7,565 bases of DNA from an uncultured Bacilli bacterium (GTDB taxonomy: Bacteria > Bacillota_I > Bacilli_A > RF39 > UBA660). Location of the stretch: positions 1-7,565 of the forward strand of contig CAKOJQ010000023.1 of assembly GCA_934090795.1 (NCBI GenBank). The letters are read 5' to 3'. Both the position numbers and the translations under genes were made by a program. This document shows, one piece after another, positions 1-5,831 of this stretch (position 1 is the first letter of the stretch; each line of letters opens with the position of its first letter). The notes under the pieces are model-generated. The model was not told the origin of the DNA, did not search any database, and was given only the letters and a program-made list of their open reading frames with translations.

Positions 1-19
1 CGTAGTTTTCTTATAAAAA

Positions 20-87
20 CTCCCCACTAGAAATTCTACAGCGGATATTTTTGCTCCCCACTAGAAATTCTAGAACCGATATTTTAG
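20..87. repeat. Two-copy 34-bp tandem repeat with palindromic core
   Basis: Two adjacent units begin at 20 and 54. The first 19 bases (CTCCCCACTAGAAATTCTA) are identical in both copies. The remaining 15 bases are partly conserved and share CGATATTTT or GGATATTTT. The core is a palindrome: CTAGAA-A-TTCTAG is perfect in copy 2 (61-73), and the arms are 5 bp in copy 1. It lies downstream of tig in non-coding DNA, and the flank at 1-19 does not continue the pattern. It could be a remnant of a longer tandem array, a dispersed intergenic repeat or a pair of protein-binding sites; the sequence does not decide between these. Confidence 0.8.
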
Positions 88-91
88 TATC

Positions 92-119
92 ATAAAAGCA
101 GGTATATTTCAACCTACTT
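92..119 (-). terminator. Probable intrinsic terminator after tig
   Basis: Read on the minus strand, AAGTAGGT (119-112) pairs with ACCTGCTT (103-96) around the eight-base loop TGAAATAT, and the T-rich tail TTTTAT overlaps the end of the stem. One pair is T-G on the minus strand but would be a C-A mismatch on the plus strand, so the structure is oriented for minus-strand transcripts. It lies about 57 nt past the tig stop codon. The frr terminator at 1481-1510 has the same loop, which supports a real functional element. The short stem and modest T-run limit certainty. Confidence 0.6.
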
Positions 120-123
120 AATA

Positions 124-142
124 ATAGTTTTTGACAAACTAT
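124..142. other. Perfect 7-bp inverted repeat downstream of tig
   Basis: ATAGTTT (124-130) and AAACTAT (136-142) form a perfect 7-bp stem around a 5-base loop. It lies between the tig stop and the probable terminator at 92-119. There is no T-run on the minus strand, so it is not a classical terminator by itself. It may protect the 3' end of the tig transcript or simply be a chance palindrome in AT-rich DNA. Confidence 0.4.
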
Positions 143-175
143 CGGCAGAACTTTTTCAAGCCATCTTTCTAAAAA

Positions 176-1420
176 TTAATTTTCTTTAAGAAAGTCTAAT
201 GCTTTACGCATTTTTAAATCATAACCAATAACTTCACTATCACCAATATGAGTAGTAATTTCTTCTTCAGTTGTTCCATACATTTCAGCTAATCTCTTAA
301 CCTCTGCTTTTATTTCATCATCAGTTACAGTTAAATTCTCTTTTTCTATTACACCTTCAAGTAAGTATCTAGTTTTAATTCTAGCAACTGCCTGTGGTTC
401 AATATTTTTCTTTAGAGTATCTAAATTTCCTTTAGTAAATTCTAAGTATTGTTCTAAACTAATACCTTGCATTGATAGTTCTCTTCTATAGTCATCAATC
501 ATACGTTCTTTTTCATCTTCAATGATTTCTGGGTTAATTTCTACTTCTAAATTTTCAACTGCTTTACCAATTAATTCATCTAAGTATTTATTATCAGCAT
601 CTTCTTCTTTATGAGCAAGTAAATCAGCTTTAACCTTTTCTTTTAAACCTGCTTCATCTTTAACATCTTCATAACCTAAATCTTTAAAGAATTCTTCATT
701 AATTTCAGGTAACACTCTTTTTTTGATTAAATTTAATTTAACTTTAAATAATACATCTTTTCCTTTTAAATTTTCAACGTAGTCTTCTGGGAATTTTAAG
801 TTAAGTTCTTTTTCTTCTCCAACTTTCATTCCAATAACACCATCTTCAAATCCTGGAATAAATGTGTTTGTACCTAATTCTAGAGGGTAATTAGCACCAG
901 AGCCACCTTCTAATTTTTCTCCGTCAACAAATCCTTCGAAATCAATTACAGCAGTATCTCCTTTTAATGCTTCTCCTTCAGTTTCTTCAACAACATCAGC
1001 ATAATGAGATCTTAAATGTTCAATTTCATGATTTATCTCTTCTTCAGTAACTTCTACTTTTTCTTTTTTTACACCTAATTTTGTATATTTTCCAAGTTTA
1101 ACTTCTGGTTTTTCAATAATAGTAAATTTATAAGTAATACCTTTTTCATCTACTGCAGTAATATCTACTTTACCGGGACAAACAGGATGTAATTTATTTT
1201 CAGCAACAACATCTTTATATGCTTCATCTAAAGCAATTTCACTTGCTTCCATATATAATGATTCAATACCAAATTTCTTTATAAATACTTCTTTAGGACA
1301 ATTTCCTTTTCTAAAACCATCTACTTGAGTATCTTTAGATTTTTTCTTAAATGCTTTATCTAATAATTCTTCCCACTTTTTTCCTTCCACTTTAAATTCT
1401 ATTTCTTTAACGTTTTTCAT
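176..1420 (-). CDS. tig: Trigger factor, ribosome-associated chaperone and prolyl isomerase
   Basis: Trigger factor binds ribosomal protein L23 at the exit tunnel and shields nascent polypeptides in the cytoplasm; its FKBP-type domain is a peptidyl-prolyl isomerase. The 414-residue product has the full family layout. The N-terminal ribosome-binding domain carries the signature GFRKGNCP at residues 35-42 (usual form GFRxGxxP). The FKBP domain spans about 150-235, with AVIDFEGFVDGE and FIPGFEDGVIGMKVGE. A helical chaperone domain fills about 236-414. Length is close to the usual 420-430; the N-terminus is about ten residues shorter ahead of GFR. The ATG at 1420 is chosen because AGAAGGAAAGGA sits just upstream; an in-frame GTG at 1444 would place that Shine-Dalgarno inside the gene. 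The gene has its own promoter (1450-1478) and a separate terminator, so it need not depend on frr transcription. No clpX follows in the 175 bp shown. Confidence 0.97.
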   Translation of the reverse strand: MKNVKEIEFKVEGKKWEELLDKAFKKKSKDTQVDGFRKGNCPKEVFIKKFGIESLYMEASEIALDEAYKDVVAENKLHPVCPGKVDITAVDEKGITYKFTIIEKPEVKLGKYTKLGVKKEKVEVTEEEINHEIEHLRSHYADVVEETEGEALKGDTAVIDFEGFVDGEKLEGGSGANYPLELGTNTFIPGFEDGVIGMKVGEEKELNLKFPEDYVENLKGKDVLFKVKLNLIKKRVLPEINEEFFKDLGYEDVKDEAGLKEKVKADLLAHKEEDADNKYLDELIGKAVENLEVEINPEIIEDEKERMIDDYRRELSMQGISLEQYLEFTKGNLDTLKKNIEPQAVARIKTRYLLEGVIEKENLTVTDDEIKAEVKRLAEMYGTTEEEITTHIGDSEVIGYDLKMRKALDFLKEN

Positions 1421-1449
1421 ACTATTTCCTTTCCTTCTTAACACAAAAT

Positions 1450-1478
1450 ATTATATCTAAGTTTATTGTATTTATCAA
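1450..1478 (-). promoter_or_regulatory. Sigma-A-type promoter of tig
   Basis: On the minus strand, TTGATA (1478-1473) and TATAAT (1455-1450) are separated by exactly 17 nt. The -10 box matches the vegetative consensus fully and the -35 box matches at five of six positions. The expected transcript would start near 1443, leaving a leader of about 23 nt that contains the Shine-Dalgarno. The promoter lies directly behind the frr terminator, so tig appears to be a separate transcription unit. Confidence 0.75.
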
Positions 1479-1480
1479 GC

Positions 1481-1510
1481 AAAAACCATGTATATTTCAA
1501 CATAGTTTTT
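1481..1510 (-). terminator. Intrinsic terminator of the pilin-frr operon
   Basis: On the minus strand, AAAAACTATGT (1510-1500) pairs with ACATGGTTTTT (1491-1481) around the loop TGAAATAT, giving 11 pairs including one T-G wobble and ending in a T-run. It starts two bases after the frr stop codon. The A-tract and T-tract arms could give some bidirectional activity, but the wobble becomes a C-A mismatch on the plus strand. The loop is identical to that of the hairpin after tig. Confidence 0.75.
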
Positions 1511-1512
1511 AA

Positions 1513-2052
1513 TTATACTCTCATTAATTCTTCTTCTTTTACTTTTGCTTTTTCATCAATTATTTTATTATATTTATTAATTAAATCTTGAATTTCTTCA
1601 TAATAAGAATTTTCTTCATCTTCAGGTAATTCTTGTTTTTTAACATTGTTACGAGCATCTTCTCTAGCGTTTCTTAAAGCTACTTTACCATCTTCTGCTA
1701 AGGCTTTAACTTGTTTTACATAGTCTTTTCTTTTTTCTTCAGTTAATTCCGGTACAGTCATTATAACCATTTCTCCATTATTAGTAGGTGTTATACCTAA
1801 ATTTGCTTCATTAATTGCTCTTTCAATATCTTTAATGCAAGATCTATCAAAAGGTTTAATAAATAATTGTCTAGCTTCTGGTACAGTTATATTTGCTAAA
1901 CTTTGAATAGGAGTAGGAACGCCATAATAATCTACCATAACACCACTAACCATTGAAGGATTAGCACGTCCTGCTCTAACATTATTAAATCTACTTTCCA
2001 TATTTTCAATAGCTTTCATCATTCTAAGTTCAGTTTCTTCTAAAATATCCAT
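1513..2052 (-). CDS. frr: Ribosome recycling factor
   Basis: RRF works with EF-G to split the post-termination ribosome and free it for a new round of translation. The 179-residue product aligns along the whole family: the helix start MDILEETELRM, the conserved NVRAGRANPSMV segment, the domain II stretch YYGVPTPIQSLANITVPEAR with FIKPFD, and the C-terminal helices ending in EEELMRV. The usual length is about 185. The ATG at 2052 is preferred: it aligns with the normal N-terminus and follows a purine-rich GAAAGAGAG, whereas an in-frame TTG at 2073 would add seven atypical residues. The gap from the upstream tail-anchored gene is 37 nt and no clear promoter is seen there, so frr is probably cotranscribed with the pilin-like genes. 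That is unusual, since frr normally follows pyrH or tsf. Confidence 0.97.
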   Translation of the reverse strand: MDILEETELRMMKAIENMESRFNNVRAGRANPSMVSGVMVDYYGVPTPIQSLANITVPEARQLFIKPFDRSCIKDIERAINEANLGITPTNNGEMVIMTVPELTEEKRKDYVKQVKALAEDGKVALRNAREDARNNVKKQELPEDEENSYYEEIQDLINKYNKIIDEKAKVKEEELMRV

Positions 2053-2089
2053 AAATTTCTCTCTTTCTAACAATAATATATATTAAATT

Positions 2090-2500
2090 TTAACTTAAAG
2101 CAAGAATTAAAATTGCTAAAGTTAGTCCAAGTAAAAGGGCAACTTCTAAAATTACAGTTGTAAGAATAACACCATTATTATTAAAACCATTTTTCTTTTC
2201 CATGACTAAGACTTTGTGATGTCCTTCTTTTTGCGCTTTATGTTCTTCATTTAAAGCGGGATTATTTCTTTCTTCAACTACTTTATCATAATCACTAACT
2301 ATATCCATATTAGTAATGGTTGCTCTTAAATAATTTATATAGCAATCTAAAAGAGTTTGTTCATCTCTACTTATAACTTCATCACGCATTCTACTTATTA
2401 ACCACTTACAATAGCCATCTAAACTATCTTTCATTTTTGCAGTAATTATTTCATCATTAGCAATTCTTTTTAAAATATTATATGCATCTTCATAACTCAT
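2090..2500 (-). CDS. Tail-anchored membrane protein of unknown function
   Basis: I do not recognise this 136-residue protein. Residues 1-95 are polar, charged and look helical, with YEDAYNILKRIANDE at the start and a region rich in Glu and Lys around 74-100. A single hydrophobic segment (about 111-135, VILTTVILEVALLLGLTLAI) ends one residue from the C-terminus. There is no signal peptide, so the body should face the cytoplasm with the C-terminal helix in the membrane. The start is well supported: AGGAGAG lies about seven bases before the ATG and overlaps the stop codon of the upstream pilin-like gene (TAAGGAGAG), which suggests coupled translation. It sits between two pilin-like genes and frr; it could be an accessory part of the filament system or unrelated to it. 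No catalytic motif is visible. Confidence 0.8.
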   Translation of the reverse strand: MSYEDAYNILKRIANDEIITAKMKDSLDGYCKWLISRMRDEVISRDEQTLLDCYINYLRATITNMDIVSDYDKVVEERNNPALNEEHKAQKEGHHKVLVMEKKNGFNNNGVILTTVILEVALLLGLTLAILILALS

Positions 2501-2512
2501 TTTTATCTCTCC

Positions 2513-3022
2513 TTACATATTGTATGCTTCATATTTAGCAAAGTAATAATAACCATTCCTTTTTATTTTTACAACAGTTAAACATACATCATTATCAACA
2601 CACTTATCAATATCAGTTTTATTTTCAATACTTTTTAAATAATTAATACTTGTTCCATCATAACAAATAAGTTTATTAAGATTAGAACAATTACCATTTT
2701 GATTAATAAAAATATTATTAAAAGCATCTTTTTTAAAATAATATATTTTTTCAATATCTAAATTATTTAAAATTTCATTAAACTCATTGGTTAAATTATT
2801 TACAATAATACTTTCTATATCACCATTATTATAGCCAATATTTTCTCTTTTTTGATATGCATAATAAGCAGTATATATATCTTCAACATTGTCACTATAA
2901 CTTATTTTTCCATAATTTATAAATAATTTATTATAATTTGAATAAAGTAATATCATTCCAATTAATAATACGCTCATTACAATTATAGTCTCTAATAAGA
3001 CAAAACCTTTTTTATTTAACAA
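2513..3022 (-). CDS. Type IV pilin-like protein with canonical class III signal and Glu+5
   Basis: The N-terminus MLNKKG/FVLLETIIVMSVL is a classic prepilin signal: two lysines, Gly-6 as the cleavage residue, Phe as mature residue 1, Glu-11 as mature residue 5, then a hydrophobic helix to about residue 27. A prepilin peptidase would cut and N-methylate it, and it would assemble into a type IV pilus, competence pseudopilus or related filament. The 169-residue product has four cysteines in its C-terminal part (112, 120, 141, 147) that could form disulfides outside the cell. The start is a TTG at 3022; it is chosen because it alone keeps the signal peptide and is preceded by AGAAGGTGG. It overlaps the upstream pilin-like gene by 7 nt. 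The globular region resembles no named pilin that I can identify, so no com or pil symbol is assigned. Confidence 0.85.
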   Translation of the reverse strand: MLNKKGFVLLETIIVMSVLLIGMILLYSNYNKLFINYGKISYSDNVEDIYTAYYAYQKRENIGYNNGDIESIIVNNLTNEFNEILNNLDIEKIYYFKKDAFNNIFINQNGNCSNLNKLICYDGTSINYLKSIENKTDIDKCVDNDVCLTVVKIKRNGYYYFAKYEAYNM

Positions 3023-3720
3023 CTTACAGCACCACCTTCTAAAAGATAGGGATTTGATAATGTTCCGTCTCCACCTATTATTTTAAGACTATTATTAAAT
3101 TCAAACACCAGTCTAATAAAAGTATTGTCACTAGTTATGTCATCATTATTTATATCTCTAACAGTATTTGATGACATATCATATACTTTACTACCACTAT
3201 AATTATTATCACTATTGTTAGCAAGTAAATATCTACTTGTATTATTAAAATCACCTTTTATTATGGTATCTTTTAGTTTGGTATCTGTAATAGATTCAAT
3301 TACGTTATAATCATTTTCAGTCATACTTCTAGAACTTATTATTTTGTCATTATTTCGAACATATATAGAATCTATAATGTTATTTAAAAGCTCTAAGTTA
3401 TTTAATTTATATGAATAATTTTTAGATACGAAATAACCTAATCCATTATTTTTACTAAATAAAACATAATCAATTGTATCTCCTGAATTAAATAAGTCTT
3501 TTTTATCTTCGGCTACACATATATTTAATCTAAAATAATCTCCCACTTTAACATTATATATATATTTAGTCGTATGAATATCTTCATTAATTTTATCAAT
3601 TTCTTTATTTAAAAGAACTGTATTATGACCTAAATTACCAACAAATGATAAAATAATAGCACAAAATAGTAAGAAAAACGAATACAATAATGATGTTGCT
3701 ATAAATCCTTTCTTATTCAT
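3016..3720 (-). CDS. Type IV pilin-like protein lacking Glu+5
   Basis: The 234-residue product opens with MNKKG/FIATSLLYSFFLLFCAI, a short basic leader, a prepilin-type cleavage site after Gly-5 and one hydrophobic helix to about residue 28. The mature fifth residue is Ser, not the usual Glu. In known systems a missing Glu+5 is typical of tip or minor subunits such as GspK, so a tip role is possible here, by analogy only. A mixed polar domain rich in Asn, Asp and Ser follows. The C-terminus has GGDGTLSNPYLLEGG, a G-D-G-T-x-x-x-P-Y-x-L pattern, and ends in Cys-234. It is first in the minus-strand run, with GAGAGG about seven bases before the ATG at 3720. The sequence encoding the C-terminal EGG doubles as the Shine-Dalgarno of the next gene. 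No assembly ATPase, platform protein or prepilin peptidase gene is nearby. Confidence 0.82.
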   Translation of the reverse strand: MNKKGFIATSLLYSFFLLFCAIILSFVGNLGHNTVLLNKEIDKINEDIHTTKYIYNVKVGDYFRLNICVAEDKKDLFNSGDTIDYVLFSKNNGLGYFVSKNYSYKLNNLELLNNIIDSIYVRNNDKIISSRSMTENDYNVIESITDTKLKDTIIKGDFNNTSRYLLANNSDNNYSGSKVYDMSSNTVRDINNDDITSDNTFIRLVFEFNNSLKIIGGDGTLSNPYLLEGGAVSC

Positions 3721-3744
3721 ACTAATCCTCTCTAGTCTAGAATA

Positions 3745-3773
3745 ATTATATAATATATTAAGTTTAAAATCTA
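3745..3773 (-). promoter_or_regulatory. Possible promoter of the pilin-frr operon
   Basis: A perfect TATAAT is read on the minus strand at 3750-3745, about 25 nt before the ATG. With a 17-nt spacer the -35 position holds TAGATT (3773-3768), which matches TTGACA at only three positions. The -10 box could be chance in such AT-rich DNA, but the operon needs a start in this 101-bp divergent gap. The weak -35 may mean an activator or another sigma factor is used. Confidence 0.4.
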
Positions 3774-3800
3774 TACAAACAATATATTATTTTATATAAT
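3772..3800 (+). promoter_or_regulatory. Possible sigma-A promoter of the HEXXH protein gene
   Basis: TATACA (3772-3777) and TATAAT (3795-3800) are separated by 17 nt. The -10 is perfect and the -35 matches at four of six positions. The predicted start near 3807 would leave a very short leader beginning at the Shine-Dalgarno AGGGAG (3807-3812), which is tight for initiation and lowers confidence. The -35 box overlaps that proposed for the divergent pilin operon. Confidence 0.45.
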
Positions 3801-3821
3801 ATTTTTAGGGAGTTTGCTAAA

Positions 3822-5543
3822 ATGAATGATAAAGAGAAAAGTTTAGTAATAAATTCTTATGTAAATGTTTATGGTGAGGAATACCGTGATATTATTTCTA
3901 AAAGAATTAATTCTAGTATGATATTTATGTATGATGATCCTATATTTATAGAAGATCACGTTAAATTTTTAAGGCATTGTAAAAGAAATATGTATCGCGT
4001 GCAATTATTAATAAAGTTAGGTATAAATGTTAAAGATGAATATAAGACTAATTATGTTAATAGTTTGCCAGCAAATTATCAAAACATTATTAGAATATTA
4101 ATAGGTAAAAATCAATTTAAAGATATAAATAATGCCCCTATATGTAATTTTACTAAAGATGATAATATAGAAGAAAAAATAGATATAATTAATTTATTTT
4201 TAAAGGAAAAGGTAACAATTAAAAATTATGATGATTTTAAAAAGACTATTAAATATCCTCAAATTCTATATGTCGTTAGAAAACTTGCTAAATTATATCA
4301 AGAACAAATAAAAGATTATGAAGAGTTTAAAAATAGTTTTAAAAATGAATTAGATATGGTAAAAAAATATAGAGAAAATAATAACAATTTATGTCATAAA
4401 AAAATGATTGATGTTATAAAAGAAATTTATCCTTTATTACCAATTAATTTACAAAACAGGTTAAATAATAAATCAGATAATGAATTAATTAAAATAATTT
4501 ATAGTGATAATAATGTTATTGAAACTCCTATTTTTTGGTTTTTTAATGATGATAATATGAATTTATTAGGAAAATTAAAGGACGGATCATTAAAAGCTAG
4601 AACTATTAGAAGTTATCAATTTGATTATTTAAGAAAAATAGGTATTCAAATACCACAAATATTTGTTAATGATTTAGCTAATAATTTAGAAGAATATTTT
4701 GATTTTATTAATAAATTAAAAATTATACCAAATAATGATAATATGATAAAAATAGATGAAATTTGTAAAAGTAAAGCTTTAGAGTATAAAAAAGATATGA
4801 TTATTAAAAATGATAGTTATGTTCCTATATTTAATTATACTTTAAATAATACTTTTTCGAGTGATAAAGAAAGAACTAAAAGAATAGTTTTTGATACATT
4901 ATATAATCATGTTAATTGCACATCTATATTTAAAGATAAAGATGATAAATATGTTCCAGCTATATTTATATCTAAAGATTGTAATAGTGGATATCGTTCA
5001 TATACTTTTATACATGAAATAGGACATGCAATTGGTATTGATAGTGATAATTTAACTGCATTTAGAAATATGCCAGATTATTTAGAAAGAAATAAATATG
5101 AATCTAAATATCGTAAATACGAAAGATTTAATGAGACCCTAGTAGATATATTTGCTCTTAGAGCTTTAAGTTATTTAGAAGGCAATGATATTTTTATTAT
5201 TGAAGATAAAGAAGTAACAAATCATGATAGGATAAATATTAATACTCCTGGAATTCTTAAACAAGCATTAATTCCTCTTATTAGTAATTTTAGAAAAGAA
5301 GTCATAGATTTTAAGTTAAATGCAAATTTATTTATATTAATAAACGCAATTGGCAGAAATAATTTTGAGGAGCTAATAGATATTATTAACAAATTAGATT
5401 TTTTAAATGATCAAAAAATTTATTTAGAAACTATAGATGATGATTTAAATGATATTAATAATAAGATTAAAAATGAACTTATAAGATTAAGTTTGTTATA
5501 TAAGAAAATTGATAAATATAATAAAGAGAAAAAGACACTTTAA
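3822..5543 (+). CDS. Uncharacterised cytoplasmic HEXXH zinc-metallopeptidase-like protein
   Basis: The 573-residue product has a zinc-peptidase motif, HEIGH at residues 398-402, inside SYTFIHEIGHAIGID. In HEXXH enzymes the two His bind zinc and the Glu activates water. About 36 residues on, NETLVDIFALRAL (437-449) places Glu-438 where gluzincins carry the third zinc ligand. That assignment is inferred from spacing and motif style. The long N-terminal part (about 1-390) is helical-looking, rich in Lys, Asn and Ile, and unlike any family I recognise. There is no signal peptide and no membrane segment, so it is probably cytoplasmic. The start is supported by AGGGAG nine bases upstream of the ATG at 3822. 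It has its own promoter region and a terminator on its stop codon, so it looks monocistronic. It could instead be a protein-modifying toxin-like enzyme or a spore or phage-related protease; nothing nearby settles the substrate. Confidence 0.8.
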   Translation: MNDKEKSLVINSYVNVYGEEYRDIISKRINSSMIFMYDDPIFIEDHVKFLRHCKRNMYRVQLLIKLGINVKDEYKTNYVNSLPANYQNIIRILIGKNQFKDINNAPICNFTKDDNIEEKIDIINLFLKEKVTIKNYDDFKKTIKYPQILYVVRKLAKLYQEQIKDYEEFKNSFKNELDMVKKYRENNNNLCHKKMIDVIKEIYPLLPINLQNRLNNKSDNELIKIIYSDNNVIETPIFWFFNDDNMNLLGKLKDGSLKARTIRSYQFDYLRKIGIQIPQIFVNDLANNLEEYFDFINKLKIIPNNDNMIKIDEICKSKALEYKKDMIIKNDSYVPIFNYTLNNTFSSDKERTKRIVFDTLYNHVNCTSIFKDKDDKYVPAIFISKDCNSGYRSYTFIHEIGHAIGIDSDNLTAFRNMPDYLERNKYESKYRKYERFNETLVDIFALRALSYLEGNDIFIIEDKEVTNHDRININTPGILKQALIPLISNFRKEVIDFKLNANLFILINAIGRNNFEELIDIINKLDFLNDQKIYLETIDDDLNDINNKIKNELIRLSLLYKKIDKYNKEKKTL

Positions 5544-5560
5544 TTATGAAGTGTTTTTTA
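5535..5560 (+). terminator. Intrinsic terminator of the HEXXH protein gene
   Basis: ACACTT (5535-5540) pairs with AAGTGT (5549-5554) around the eight-base loop TAATTATG and is followed by a run of T. Upstream A residues can extend the pairing into the T-run with one bulge. The TAA stop codon (5541-5543) is in the loop, so coding and termination signals overlap. The stem is short and AT-rich, as expected in this genome. Confidence 0.65.
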
Positions 5561-5609
5561 ATATTAACCTAATAAATATATTAAACATATTATATTTTAG
5601 GTGATAATC

Positions 5610-5831
5610 ATGAATTGTAATAATTATAACAATAACTGTAATAATTTTAATAACTTTCATAATCCATTTAATAAATTTAGTTTATTTATTTTCTTTTTAA
5701 TATTATGTACATTAATATTTTATCAAGCAATAATTACCTTTTTCTTTCCATTAAGATGGAATATAATTATATTATTTATAGAAATATTTTTACAATTTTA
5801 TTTATTATTTAGAATAATATGGCCTAATTAA
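5610..5831 (+). CDS. Small Asn-rich membrane protein with two predicted helices
   Basis: I do not recognise this 73-residue protein. Residues 1-21 contain twelve asparagines, with Cys at 3 and 10 (MNCNNYNNNCNNFNNFHNPF). Two hydrophobic segments follow, about 24-47 and 51-70, split by PLRW, so a membrane hairpin is likely. The ATG at 5610 is chosen over the in-frame GTG at 5601 because AGGTGAT (5599-5605), a good match to the anti-Shine-Dalgarno, includes that GTG and sits correctly before the ATG. The gene lies 66 nt after the HEXXH gene, behind its terminator, and no convincing promoter was found. Its last 27 bases overlap the 3' end of ysxE on the opposite strand. Length, a good ribosome site and a coherent membrane pattern argue for a real gene; the skewed composition of AT-rich DNA is the main caution. 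Confidence 0.6.
   Translation: MNCNNYNNNCNNFNNFHNPFNKFSLFIFFLILCTLIFYQAIITFFFPLRWNIIILFIEIFLQFYLLFRIIWPN

Noticed and set aside
20..90. CRISPR array or Cas12a-like repeat; the reverse strand reads TAGAATTTCTAGTGGGGAG, and AATTTCTA recalls Cas12a repeats.
   Set aside because: There are only two units, the period of 34 bp is too short for repeat plus spacer, the Cas12a stem (TCTAC/GTAGA) is absent, the intervening bases are themselves partly conserved, and no cas gene is present.
1421..1444. Upstream GTG start for trigger factor.
   Set aside because: It would encode MLRRKGNS out of the Shine-Dalgarno itself; the ATG at 1420 is correctly spaced and matches the family N-terminus.
2053..2073. 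Upstream TTG start for ribosome recycling factor.
   Set aside because: The added residues come from the purine-rich ribosome site and extend beyond the normal family start.
5745..5764. Hairpin TTCCAT-TAAG-ATGGAA as a terminator.
   Set aside because: It lies within the small membrane protein gene, encodes its PLRW loop region and is not followed by a T-run on either strand.
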